Assembly: GCA_020349945.1 (NCBI GenBank)
Contig: CP070704.1
Location: forward strand, 2,265,371 to 2,322,152
Direction: 5' to 3'
Source of the DNA: Deltaproteobacteria bacterium
GTDB lineage: Bacteria > Desulfobacterota > DSM-4660 > Desulfatiglandales > B25-G16
Length of the DNA stretch: 56,782 nt
This document shows, piece by piece, positions 17,628 through 24,942 of this stretch. The notes below the pieces were generated by a model. It worked only from the letters and a program-made list of their open reading frames with translations. It made no database searches and was not told the origin of the DNA. The position numbers were made by a program, and so were the translations under genes. Within the stretch, counting starts at the first letter, position 1, and each line of letters opens with the position of its first letter.

Positions 17628-19094
17628 TTACCAATGCTTTGCTGCCTTCTCAGGCTCTCCGCCCATTGCATAAAGCCAGGAAAGTAACCCCTGTGCAATC
17701 CAGTAATTGGTGCGCAAACGCCTATTTGTATAATCAGTAAGGAGCTTGTGCGCCTCATCGGCTTTCCCATCTTTCCATAGTTTCATTGCCTCTTTCTCGA
17801 GCTGAGCCGTTTCCGCGAATTCTATTTGCTGAACCTTGTCCCATCTGGCCCTTACCTGTGGTTGATAGGTATTGTAGAACTCCGGATCAGGTTCAATAGG
17901 TGTCACGACACGCTGAATCTGCTCGAATGTCCACCAGGCAGAGTCTGGGTCAAAGGAATCACTACCCGTCCTCCACGCTTCTGGGGTCTGACCTCTGTTT
18001 CCAGCATAGATCGGCGTAAAAACGCCGCAGCAAGGAACGCCCGAGCATATCCACATCACGGATCCAATCGCTGTGGGCATATTACCTCTCAAATGGTACA
18101 CTTCCGAGGAGTGGTTCGCATCATTACAAATTGAAACCACGCGTCCTCCAGCTCCGGTGTAATTGCCACTGTGTGGCATGTTGTAGTCCTTCGTTCCCTC
18201 GTAATGGCTTCTCAACGCAGCCATTACGTCCTGAACAGTGACCGATCCAAGTTTGGGCTGCAGCAGCGCTCTCAGTCCCTCTTGGCGCTTTACATTCCAG
18301 TCTTGTCCCAGATCCTTACCATATACCTTCTTAAAGTTAAACGGCTCTCCGGAAGACTTGTCGTACCAACCTTGCGCTACGGCGTAGTCGATCAGATCAT
18401 CTGATGCTATATCCCATTCTGTCTCGATCTGGAGCTCATTTGCGTAGAAGAGACCTCCATCGTCCGGGATCCTTCTCGCGACATAATGCCGATTTGTAAC
18501 TGCCATCTGCCAAACCTCGTTAGGATCCCCTATGACAAAGGTGAGATTCTTGCAGGATGTGGCCTCAAAACCATTGAAGGTATACTTATCAATAAGCCGC
18601 GTGCAGAGTTCTATCCCTTCCCGAGCGGTCTTGCATCTCTCCATTACAAGTTGAAGCATTTCAGGCCATCCGAGGCCCTTGTCATTTGGCAGCAGCGGCT
18701 CCTTGGTATCAAAGCAGTTACTACTCGCCGTAACGCCCCATTCATTTATTCCGTTCATAAAGGTGGCCGGTGGCATGCCAAGCCTCTCTGGGTCGTACAT
18801 TTCATCGGCGGTGTATGCATAGGTGAGCTCTACCTGAGGTACGTCTTCGAATGCGAAGTCTATAATCTCTCCTTTTTTGTGAGTCGCTCTAGGATGATAC
18901 ACTATATGCATACAATCATTTGGCCCATAGTCCTCATGATGAGCCATTATCACGCTACCATCCGCTGTTGCCTTTTTACCTATGCCCAAGGTGACACACT
19001 TAGCTTCCGCTTTTGACTGTAGACCTAGCCAAACGAGACACAGCACAGACACAATCAGACACAGAATAAGCTTCTTGCTCACTGAAACTCTCAT
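17628..19094 (-). CDS. Exported peptidase family C69 (U34) dipeptidase
   Basis: N-terminal-nucleophile dipeptidase. From the chosen start the protein has 488 residues. A signal peptide with a hydrophobic core (LILCLIVSVLCLVWLG) is followed by AEAKCVTLGIGKKATADGS. Cys33 is in the position of the nucleophile that becomes N-terminal after processing, and the ATxDGS motif is diagnostic. AHHEDYG and NEWGVTASSNCF are further family segments. Export is unusual enough to suggest that it degrades external or periplasmic peptides. The ATG at 19094 is chosen because AGGAGGA lies just upstream; an earlier in-frame start at 19133 would put charged residues before the signal. It heads the minus-strand cluster, divergent from the Lrp regulator, so it may release amino acids for the Liv transporter. 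Beta-alanyl dipeptides as substrates would be attractive but are speculation. Confidence 0.85.
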   Translation of the reverse strand: MRVSVSKKLILCLIVSVLCLVWLGLQSKAEAKCVTLGIGKKATADGSVIMAHHEDYGPNDCMHIVYHPRATHKKGEIIDFAFEDVPQVELTYAYTADEMYDPERLGMPPATFMNGINEWGVTASSNCFDTKEPLLPNDKGLGWPEMLQLVMERCKTAREGIELCTRLIDKYTFNGFEATSCKNLTFVIGDPNEVWQMAVTNRHYVARRIPDDGGLFYANELQIETEWDIASDDLIDYAVAQGWYDKSSGEPFNFKKVYGKDLGQDWNVKRQEGLRALLQPKLGSVTVQDVMAALRSHYEGTKDYNMPHSGNYTGAGGRVVSICNDANHSSEVYHLRGNMPTAIGSVMWICSGVPCCGVFTPIYAGNRGQTPEAWRTGSDSFDPDSAWWTFEQIQRVVTPIEPDPEFYNTYQPQVRARWDKVQQIEFAETAQLEKEAMKLWKDGKADEAHKLLTDYTNRRLRTNYWIAQGLLSWLYAMGGEPEKAAKHW

Positions 19095-19415
19095 CTTCCT
19101 CCTCCATCTTTGACAGGTTAACTCATCTATCACGGCCTTCTACACCATCCCGTTACTTCAGATAAATAATCCATCACCTCCTTTCCTCTTTAATGCCGCT
19201 GATGTAAAGTGCATCATCTGTTTAGCAGTGAATAATATGGCGAGAATTCTCGTTTTTTCGCTGGCTGCCCTATTTCCTCATAGCCTTCTTAAATAACCCT
19301 TACTCCAAACTTATTAACAATGATGACTTTACAATGGGCCCATTTTCAATTAACATACACGAGGGAATTTTTATGTCAACAAAAAAATTGATTTTTTTCA
19401 CGAAATATATCACAA

Positions 19416-19432
19416 TCCGGAAAAATTTTTGC
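19416..19432. promoter_or_regulatory. Candidate Lrp/AsnC-type operator in the divergent region
   Basis: TCCGGAAAAATTTTTGC has an A5T5 palindromic centre with G/C flanks. It matches the core of the inverted repeat at 17500-17527. Two sites with nearly the same core in the same 2-kb control zone, next to an Lrp-type regulator gene, support a role as its binding site. Confidence 0.4.
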
Positions 19433-19513
19433 TCTATTAGTACAAATCTTATCTAATTCCAACGAAAAAGCAAGTTTAAAGGTAGTTTTCCACCCATCAG
19501 CTCTGGTATGTAG

Positions 19514-19537
19514 TGAACTTAAGGCAATTTAAGTTCA
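19514..19537. promoter_or_regulatory. Inverted repeat upstream of the Lrp-type regulator gene
   Basis: Perfect 9-bp arms TGAACTTAA (19514-19522) and TTAAGTTCA (19529-19537) with a 6-base spacer end 42 bases before the regulator ATG. The position suggests an autoregulatory operator. The sequence differs from the GGAAAA-type sites, so a second regulator is also possible. Confidence 0.45.
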
Positions 19538-19579
19538 GGCATCGGATTTTGGGTTTGGCAAGGATAGGGGAGGGACGCA

Positions 19580-20065
19580 ATGAAAGGACCAAGGGTTAAT
19601 ACAGAGAAAAAAACGATTAGCAGAACCGATTGCCAGATAATTCGTTTGTTGCAAAACGACGGCAGAATTTCCAACACAACGATCGCAGAAAAATTGGGAA
19701 TCTCTGAAGCTACGGTCAGGACTCGTTTGAGGAGGCTAATCGAAGACAAAGTTATTCAGATTGTTGCTGTTAGTAATCCCCTGAAGCTCGGCTTTGAAAT
19801 CGTGGGACTCATAAATATCCAGATTGACATTAAGAAGGCAGATAATGTTATTAAGGAACTAAAAAACCTGAAAGAGTTGTGGTACATCGTCGTAACAACC
19901 GGTTCCTCGGATATCAGTGTTGAATTTAATCTAAAGTCCTTGGATGAGCTTCATGTTTTGCTTTTTGAAAAAATTAACAAAATAGATGGAATCATCCGGA
20001 CAGATACGGCGTTGATCATGCAGTTTATCAAGAGGCAATATGAATGGGGAACAGCACTAGATTAA
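19580..20065 (+). CDS. Lrp/AsnC family transcriptional regulator
   Basis: Amino-acid-responsive DNA-binding protein of 161 aa. The N-terminal winged helix-turn-helix is clear: DGRISNTTIAEKLGIS, then EATVRTRLRRLIEDKVIQI. The C-terminal RAM ligand-sensing domain follows, with IVVTTGSSDISVEF as the central strand segment where the family normally has G-x-x-D. The ATG at 19580 has a good ribosome binding site, GGGAGG. It is transcribed away from the dipeptidase/aminotransferase/Ald/Liv/MmsA cluster, the classic arrangement for a local regulator of amino-acid use. Its effector is likely a substrate or product of that cluster. Confidence 0.9.
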   Translation: MKGPRVNTEKKTISRTDCQIIRLLQNDGRISNTTIAEKLGISEATVRTRLRRLIEDKVIQIVAVSNPLKLGFEIVGLINIQIDIKKADNVIKELKNLKELWYIVVTTGSSDISVEFNLKSLDELHVLLFEKINKIDGIIRTDTALIMQFIKRQYEWGTALD

Positions 20066-20447
20066 GAGAGCCTGGACCAAATGGGCTCAGCATAACAATC
20101 AGGTTCGGCCTCCGTGGTTTTTTCTAGGTTAGAAACAAAACGCAACTCATGCTCAATTCCGGAACACTCGCCTCCCCCTGTGGGATTCTGAAGAGCCTTT
20201 TATCCACCTTCATAATCTTATTTTCGTGATCAGATGAAATAGGGTAAAGAGATCAAGGGATTTCGGTTCTTCTGGCAGCAATTGCCTTTGGGGCAAGCCT
20301 CTTTAAGTCCCTGGTGACATGCAACCGTCCGCAAAGGAGATCATAGCATTGACGCGTACGCCTTCATCTTGAGCCATGATCTCCCAGTGGTAGAAGGGAT
20401 CTGTAAAAACACACTTCAGGCGCCTTGGATCACTTTAAAGTCTAACT
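20066..20447. other. Stretch between the convergent Lrp-type gene and the MoxR-associated gene
   Basis: 382 bases without an intact gene. The right half contains a minus-strand coding remnant (listed separately). I see no clear terminator with a T-run. Confidence 0.45.
20303..20434 (-). pseudogene. Coding remnant directly downstream of the MoxR-associated gene
   Basis: An open frame just after the stop of the upstream gene contains FTDPFYHWEIMAQDEGV, then RVNAMISFADGCMSPGT, and ends at TAA (20303). The residue choice is strongly protein-like. The only ATG inside (20377) would give a 24-residue peptide without a ribosome binding site. I read it as the C-terminal remnant of a third gene of the MoxR operon. 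The family is not recognised. Confidence 0.35.
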
Positions 20448-22268
20448 TCAGATATACCTGGATGCATATAGCCTCACTGGATGGCCATCCAGTACATGGA
20501 ATTGTATCATCTTTTTGAGGGTGATAGGCGAAAACATGCCTATGGGAAGGTAGATTATCTTCTTTCCCATCCGGGAAGCAAATGATCTACACAGAGACGA
20601 TGGGCGGGAGGAGGCTACATAGACAACATGCCTTTCAAGGGAATAATCGAGGGCTGCAAGCAGGAGCCTCTCTGGCTTGTTTCTTGCGATGTCAAAGAGT
20701 GGGTCCTTCCAGATGTCATACACCCTCAGGGGAGGAAAGGTGAGCATGAATCCGCCGTACTGACACCTGGATATTCCAGGTCCAATCACTGCCTCACCTG
20801 CTGGGGTGCTGTAAAAGGCCATATCTGATTCCTGATTATGCTCGCCCAGCCATGTAATCCGCCAAGGGAACCCCTCTTTGCCCTCTGCATCAGGGAGATC
20901 CGGGTCAAAAATAAACACCACAGACCCCACCTTTCCTTTCAAGGGGATATTTTCCCGTACATATATCGTCCCCTCTTTCCAATTCCGTAGTGTCTCCCTG
21001 ATATCAATTCCGTCCATCATCGAGCAGACAAAGGGAACAACCCTGCTATGTTCCTCAGACTTCTCTTTTATGGCCCTTTTTTTAAGATAACTGCCGAATC
21101 CCTCGATTACGATATCCTCTGGCTGGTATGAGCAGATGGAATGAGCTTTAAAGGCCCTTTTCCACTCTCCCGGGAACCTCTCTTTTTGCCTCCTCTTTAC
21201 AGGGACCGGTATCAGCCTTCTTCGCATGGTTCTGAAGTGCCTATGAAACCTAATTCTCTTTTGATCAAGGAAGAGGTCCCTACCCCTCAGGCGAAGGGCG
21301 GGTAATCCAGGCGATTCTGTCTGCCAGGGATATTCCGTTGCCACGTCCCAGACCTCGTATGCAAAGTTATCATCAACTGCCCCTCTGGCAGCCACAAGGA
21401 TCTGGTACAAATCAGGCGTTAAAAACCCACTGAGTATGGCATAGTTCCTCACAAACCGGTTAAAGATCCGTAGCTGGCTTACCGTCACCTCTTCCTTATT
21501 TTTTTTCAGATGATTTTTACGTGCTATGTCTATCAACTGATCAATGGCCTTTAATCTATCTGGATCAGCCCCGGCAGGATCGCCCCTAAATCTCTCATAC
21601 AGAGCCGCAAGAAAGGGGTACTCTGTCATGATTTCCCTGCTCGATTCCCTGTGTAAATGGGCCAGCATAACACCATCTCTGCTCCTCCTGCCTATGACCT
21701 GTGCCTGGGGCTTATCAAGATAGGTTAAGAGCCCCGAAAGATGGGCCAGGCCACCTACAAAAAGCACCCTCTTTCCTTCTCTGTCCAGTTGCTGAAGGTG
21801 GTAGGCCATGGACCTTTCCCGCAATTGATCCTGAGGGGCATTGAGACCTTCTGGATAGGTCTTAAGGTAGCTACGACAATATTGCCAGTACCCTATCCTC
21901 TTTATGGAGTAAGGATCTGGCATAGGTGTCCGGTCTATAGGGTATCCCTCGGTATCCCTGTCTATGAAATGGATGGGAAGGTTTTTCGATAGGGCCAATC
22001 GTGCTGCCTCTATCTGTCCATCAGTTGGCTCCAGGGGCAGGTAGATAAAGGTGTGATCATCCTCCTCATAGTAAACCACCGAAAGCAGGGGAAGCCTTTT
22101 AACACCCTCTACTATCTTGTCACCAATGGTGGGAGGATACTCAATCGCCACGATCTCCGGATCAAAGGAGGCAAACTGACGCCTGACCTCAAGGGCAAAC
22201 TCAATCCTGTTGTGGACAATGGGAACAAGCCTGACATTCCCCCGTTCAAGCAGTTGTTTTGTCTCCAT
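20448..22268 (-). CDS. Uncharacterised 607-aa protein paired with MoxR ATPase
   Basis: I do not recognise a characterised family. The first 200 residues read like an alpha/beta domain: VRLVPIVHN, FDPEIVAIEYPP, LPIHFIDRDTEGYP and KRVLFVGGLAHLSGLL. This resembles the TraB/ChaN-like or DUF5682-type domains found next to MoxR genes; that is inference. The middle is helical and basic (HFRTMRRRLIPVPVKRR). The C-terminal half has beta-rich segments (GSVVFIFDPDLPD, GGFMLTFPPL) and ends in a strand-rich domain. No signal peptide or membrane segment is seen. The ATG at 22268 lies inside the MoxR gene, overlapping its end by 23 bases, so the two are co-translated and very likely work together. Length and lack of VWA domain set it apart from the usual MoxR partners. 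Confidence 0.7.
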   Translation of the reverse strand: METKQLLERGNVRLVPIVHNRIEFALEVRRQFASFDPEIVAIEYPPTIGDKIVEGVKRLPLLSVVYYEEDDHTFIYLPLEPTDGQIEAARLALSKNLPIHFIDRDTEGYPIDRTPMPDPYSIKRIGYWQYCRSYLKTYPEGLNAPQDQLRERSMAYHLQQLDREGKRVLFVGGLAHLSGLLTYLDKPQAQVIGRRSRDGVMLAHLHRESSREIMTEYPFLAALYERFRGDPAGADPDRLKAIDQLIDIARKNHLKKNKEEVTVSQLRIFNRFVRNYAILSGFLTPDLYQILVAARGAVDDNFAYEVWDVATEYPWQTESPGLPALRLRGRDLFLDQKRIRFHRHFRTMRRRLIPVPVKRRQKERFPGEWKRAFKAHSICSYQPEDIVIEGFGSYLKKRAIKEKSEEHSRVVPFVCSMMDGIDIRETLRNWKEGTIYVRENIPLKGKVGSVVFIFDPDLPDAEGKEGFPWRITWLGEHNQESDMAFYSTPAGEAVIGPGISRCQYGGFMLTFPPLRVYDIWKDPLFDIARNKPERLLLAALDYSLERHVVYVASSRPSSLCRSFASRMGKKIIYLPIGMFSPITLKKMIQFHVLDGHPVRLYASRYI

Positions 22269-23127
22269 AAATTTCCATAATAGTCCTAAAATATTCGGCG
22301 GCAGCATCATCCAAGATCATGGAGGCCGCTTCTTTCAGTTCTGATATAATCCTGCCTTTTGCAATCCCCTTACCTTTCTTGGAGGTATCAATATTCAATC
22401 TCTTCAAGGCATATCTGGCGATATTGATTCCATCCCTGACCGTATACCTCTCATTTGCCTCATGGGCTATCTGAAGAAAGTTAACTACGTAATCCAGGAT
22501 CTGCTCATCGGCAAAGGGAAGATTGGCGGACAGGATCAGTTTCTCTTCTTCCCTGTCAGGAAAATCAATGAAGATCTGGGGCTGCAGCCTTGAATGTATA
22601 TATTCCGGAAGATCGAAGGTACTGGCGTCATCGTTCATGGTAGTACAGAGTCGAAAATCAGGATGTGCCCTAATTTTTATACCAGCTACAATCGACTCTA
22701 CATAACGCCGGTTATCCATCAAGGGCGCCAAGGATGCCCAGCTCTTCTCGCTCATCCTGTTTCCCTCATCGATAACCGCTACCCCTCCCTTGATCATGGC
22801 AGTAACAATAGAACTTGCCATATATTTTATCTTTCCCTGGTCACTAATAACCGGGGTGACAATCAGATCCTCTGGCCTCGTATCTATTGTGGCCTGAAAG
22901 AGATAGACAGGTCGGTTCAGCTTTCTGGCCGCATAATAGGCCAGGGTAGTCTTTCCCACCCCGGGCTTTCCTATGAGGCGCGGATTGAGGGGAAAATCAC
23001 CAGAACCCATGACCAACCATGCTGCCATTATCTGAGTCACTAACTCCTCCTGGCCAACCCAATTCATGGGTAGCTCGTCTGGCTGACTGAGATGTAAGGT
23101 TACGCCATCTATAGTTATGGTCTCCAT
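22246..23127 (-). CDS. MoxR-type AAA+ ATPase
   Basis: AAA+ ATPase of 293 aa. It has Walker A GKPGVGKTT (53-61), Walker B GGVAVIDEGNR (about 114-124), a sensor-1 segment LCTTMND, and an arginine finger region near the SRLQP segment. MoxR proteins act as chaperone-like ATPases that activate or insert cofactors into partner proteins, usually with a VWA-domain partner; none is present here. The ATG at 23127 has GGGAGGGATTAGG upstream. The 3' end overlaps the start of the 607-aa gene. Confidence 0.9.
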   Translation of the reverse strand: METITIDGVTLHLSQPDELPMNWVGQEELVTQIMAAWLVMGSGDFPLNPRLIGKPGVGKTTLAYYAARKLNRPVYLFQATIDTRPEDLIVTPVISDQGKIKYMASSIVTAMIKGGVAVIDEGNRMSEKSWASLAPLMDNRRYVESIVAGIKIRAHPDFRLCTTMNDDASTFDLPEYIHSRLQPQIFIDFPDREEEKLILSANLPFADEQILDYVVNFLQIAHEANERYTVRDGINIARYALKRLNIDTSKKGKGIAKGRIISELKEAASMILDDAAAEYFRTIMEIYGDKTTA

Positions 23128-23133
23128 AATTAC

Positions 23134-23316
23134 CTAATCCCTCCCGCTGTAATCCCTCAGGCTTGGATGACGAGATCTCTTCCTTGGTGACCCAAATTTT
23201 CCCGCGGCATCCTTCAAGAAACGAGGTCTTCCCTGGCCACCGGATAAGCCCTTTCTGCTTTTCCGTAACCTCTCAAATCTCTTTATCTCACCATATTTTC
23301 CGTATCTTCCGCCCAT
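23134..23316 (-). CDS. Possible small basic protein upstream of MoxR
   Basis: A 60-residue frame, rich in Arg, Lys and Gly, ends six bases before the MoxR start. It begins MGGRYGKYGEIKRFERLRK. No strong ribosome binding site is seen before its ATG, and no family is recognised. The position in the MoxR operon makes it worth keeping, but it may be non-coding leader sequence; the MoxR ribosome binding site overlaps its last codons. Confidence 0.3.
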   Translation of the reverse strand: MGGRYGKYGEIKRFERLRKSRKGLSGGQGRPRFLKDAAGKFGSPRKRSRHPSLRDYSGRD

Positions 23317-23461
23317 GGTTCACTATTATGAGATCTGCCAAGATGAATGTCAACTATCCAAAAATGAAAGGCTCGGTACCGTCAACGTCCATAGTTGAAA
23401 AATCAGTATGTTCGGTTTTACGATGACGTGGCCCCGGAGGAAAGGAGGATCAACGCACCAT

Positions 23462-24391
23462 CTAATCTTCAAGCGCGAACTCGATCAATCTATCCAATAG
23501 TCGAGAAAAAGATAACCCGGCCGTCCTTGCGGCCAATGGAAAGATAGAGTTTTCTGTCATCCCTGGTAACGTATTTGTCTCAAGCATATAGACATCGTTG
23601 GCACTGACTATCATATCCGATCTACTAAAGTTCCTGCAACTGAGCAAACAGTGGGCCTTTATGGCAAAGCTTTGAACCTTTTGACATATATCGCTGGGCA
23701 GCCGTGCGGGACATATCTCCCTGGATGCCCCAGGCACGTATTTGGCCGTATAGCTAAAGAACCGATATTCTTGCTTGGGAATGATCTCAACAACCGGCAG
23801 TGCCTCTGGTTCCCTGTTGCCCAGAACTGAACAACTTACCTCCCTGCCCTTAATATATTCCTCAGCCATTACCTCTGAACTGATAGCGAGTGTATCCTTT
23901 ACGGCTTCCGCAATCTCTTCTCCTGTATAACATATATTCAACCCTATGCTTGATCCCTCTGCTACTGGCTTGATTACCACAGGTTTGCCCAAAACAGACA
24001 ATATCTCAACCGGATCAATATCCTGATCCCGGAAGATCACCATGTCTTTAGGGACATTTAGTCCGGCGCACCTGAATAATCGTTTGCTTACCGCCTTGTT
24101 CATTGCCAAGGCACTTGCCAGGACACCTGAGCCGACATAGGGAAGATCTAAAAGATCAAGAAGCCCTTGTATAGAGCCGTCCTCTCCCTTCTTTCCATGG
24201 AGAAATATTAACGCAAGGTCAATATTTTTGCAGTCCTGTACCAATCTGAGAAGATCTTTACTCGGATCATATCTCCTGACCTCGTACTTGTCTTTATCGA
24301 GGGCATTATAGACCCATTCACCACTTTTCAGGGATATCTCTCTTTCCCTTGACCACCCTCCAGCAATAAGTGCAACCCTCAGTTTGCCCAT
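23462..24391 (-). CDS. ddl: D-alanine--D-alanine ligase
   Basis: ATP-grasp enzyme joining two D-alanines for peptidoglycan synthesis in the cytoplasm. The 309-residue protein has AGGWSREREISLKSG near the N-terminus, FLHGKKGEDGSIQGLL near 63, KPVAEGSSIGL near 140, and the metal/ATP-binding C-terminal LETNTLPGMTENS. All match the Ddl family and the length is standard. It is transcribed away from dnaA, on the other side of the candidate origin. It stands alone rather than in a mur gene cluster. Confidence 0.95.
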   Translation of the reverse strand: MGKLRVALIAGGWSREREISLKSGEWVYNALDKDKYEVRRYDPSKDLLRLVQDCKNIDLALIFLHGKKGEDGSIQGLLDLLDLPYVGSGVLASALAMNKAVSKRLFRCAGLNVPKDMVIFRDQDIDPVEILSVLGKPVVIKPVAEGSSIGLNICYTGEEIAEAVKDTLAISSEVMAEEYIKGREVSCSVLGNREPEALPVVEIIPKQEYRFFSYTAKYVPGASREICPARLPSDICQKVQSFAIKAHCLLSCRNFSRSDMIVSANDVYMLETNTLPGMTENSIFPLAARTAGLSFSRLLDRLIEFALED

Positions 24392-24942
24392 TACCTACCC
24401 TCACTTCGTTTCTGTATAGTAAATTTTTTTAGAAAATATCACAAAAAATAAAATAAAAAAAGTTACCCAAAAAACTGTCCTCACCCATGACCCAAATAAA
24501 AGGTAACACCCTTATTTCGGTTGAGCCCTTTTCAGTGCACTCATGAAAGGAGAAGCAAGATTCTTGCCCGATAGCAAGCCGGTTATCCTCGTCTCTATAA
24601 AAGGAAAAAATGTAAGGGAAAAAAAAGAGAGGGTTCAAAAAAGAAAGTTTTTTGAAGAAAATGAGAGTTCGGCAATGTGGAAAAAATTGGCCTTTTTGTC
24701 AAATAAGAATAGAAGTATTTGAATTGGTTCATAATTTCTTACTATTGTCAGTTCCTGTTCCAGTAAGGATTTGAAGGGGCTGCATGTGTTATTTCCATCG
24801 GGTCTACATACCGTCTGTGTTGAAAGTCTCAAAAGGGGCTAAGATAATTTATCATATAATCACCTTTGACAGTTACGACCATTTTTTTTAGACAGACCTT
24901 TAGCCTTTAGATAAAAACACCCGCCAAGATCGAGGCCAAGGT
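24392..24942. other. AT-rich gap between divergent ddl and dnaA; candidate replication origin
   Basis: 551 bases without a gene. The left end (about 24415-24470) is almost pure A/T, like a DNA unwinding element. TGTGGAAAA at 24676-24684 is the complement of a consensus-type DnaA box (TTTTCCACA); I find no other good match. Genes to the left point mainly leftward and dnaA points right, as expected around an origin. One box is few for an oriC, so the call is tentative. Promoters for ddl and dnaA must also lie here. Confidence 0.4.

Larger units (their letters stand above)
19095..19579. promoter_or_regulatory. Divergent control region between the dipeptidase and Lrp-type regulator
   Basis: 485 bases, strongly AT-rich in the middle. 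On the minus strand TTGACA (19379-19374), a 16-base spacer and TATGTT (19357-19352) form a likely dipeptidase promoter, giving a leader of about 250 bases. The candidate operator at 19416-19432 lies some 40 bases upstream of this -35 box, a usual place for an activator. A perfect inverted repeat at 19514-19537 sits in front of the regulator gene. Confidence 0.5.

Noticed and set aside
19419..19432. GG-N10-GC spacing like a sigma-54 promoter in the divergent control region
   Set aside because: The -12 part (TTGCT) fits, but the -24 part is CGGAAA instead of TGGCAC, and the same core recurs upstream of the aminotransferase with a 9-base spacing and the wrong direction. An operator explains both better.
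20448..23127. MoxR pair as an anti-phage system
   Set aside because: No nuclease, toxin, protease or other effector domain is visible, and the flanking genes are housekeeping or metabolic.
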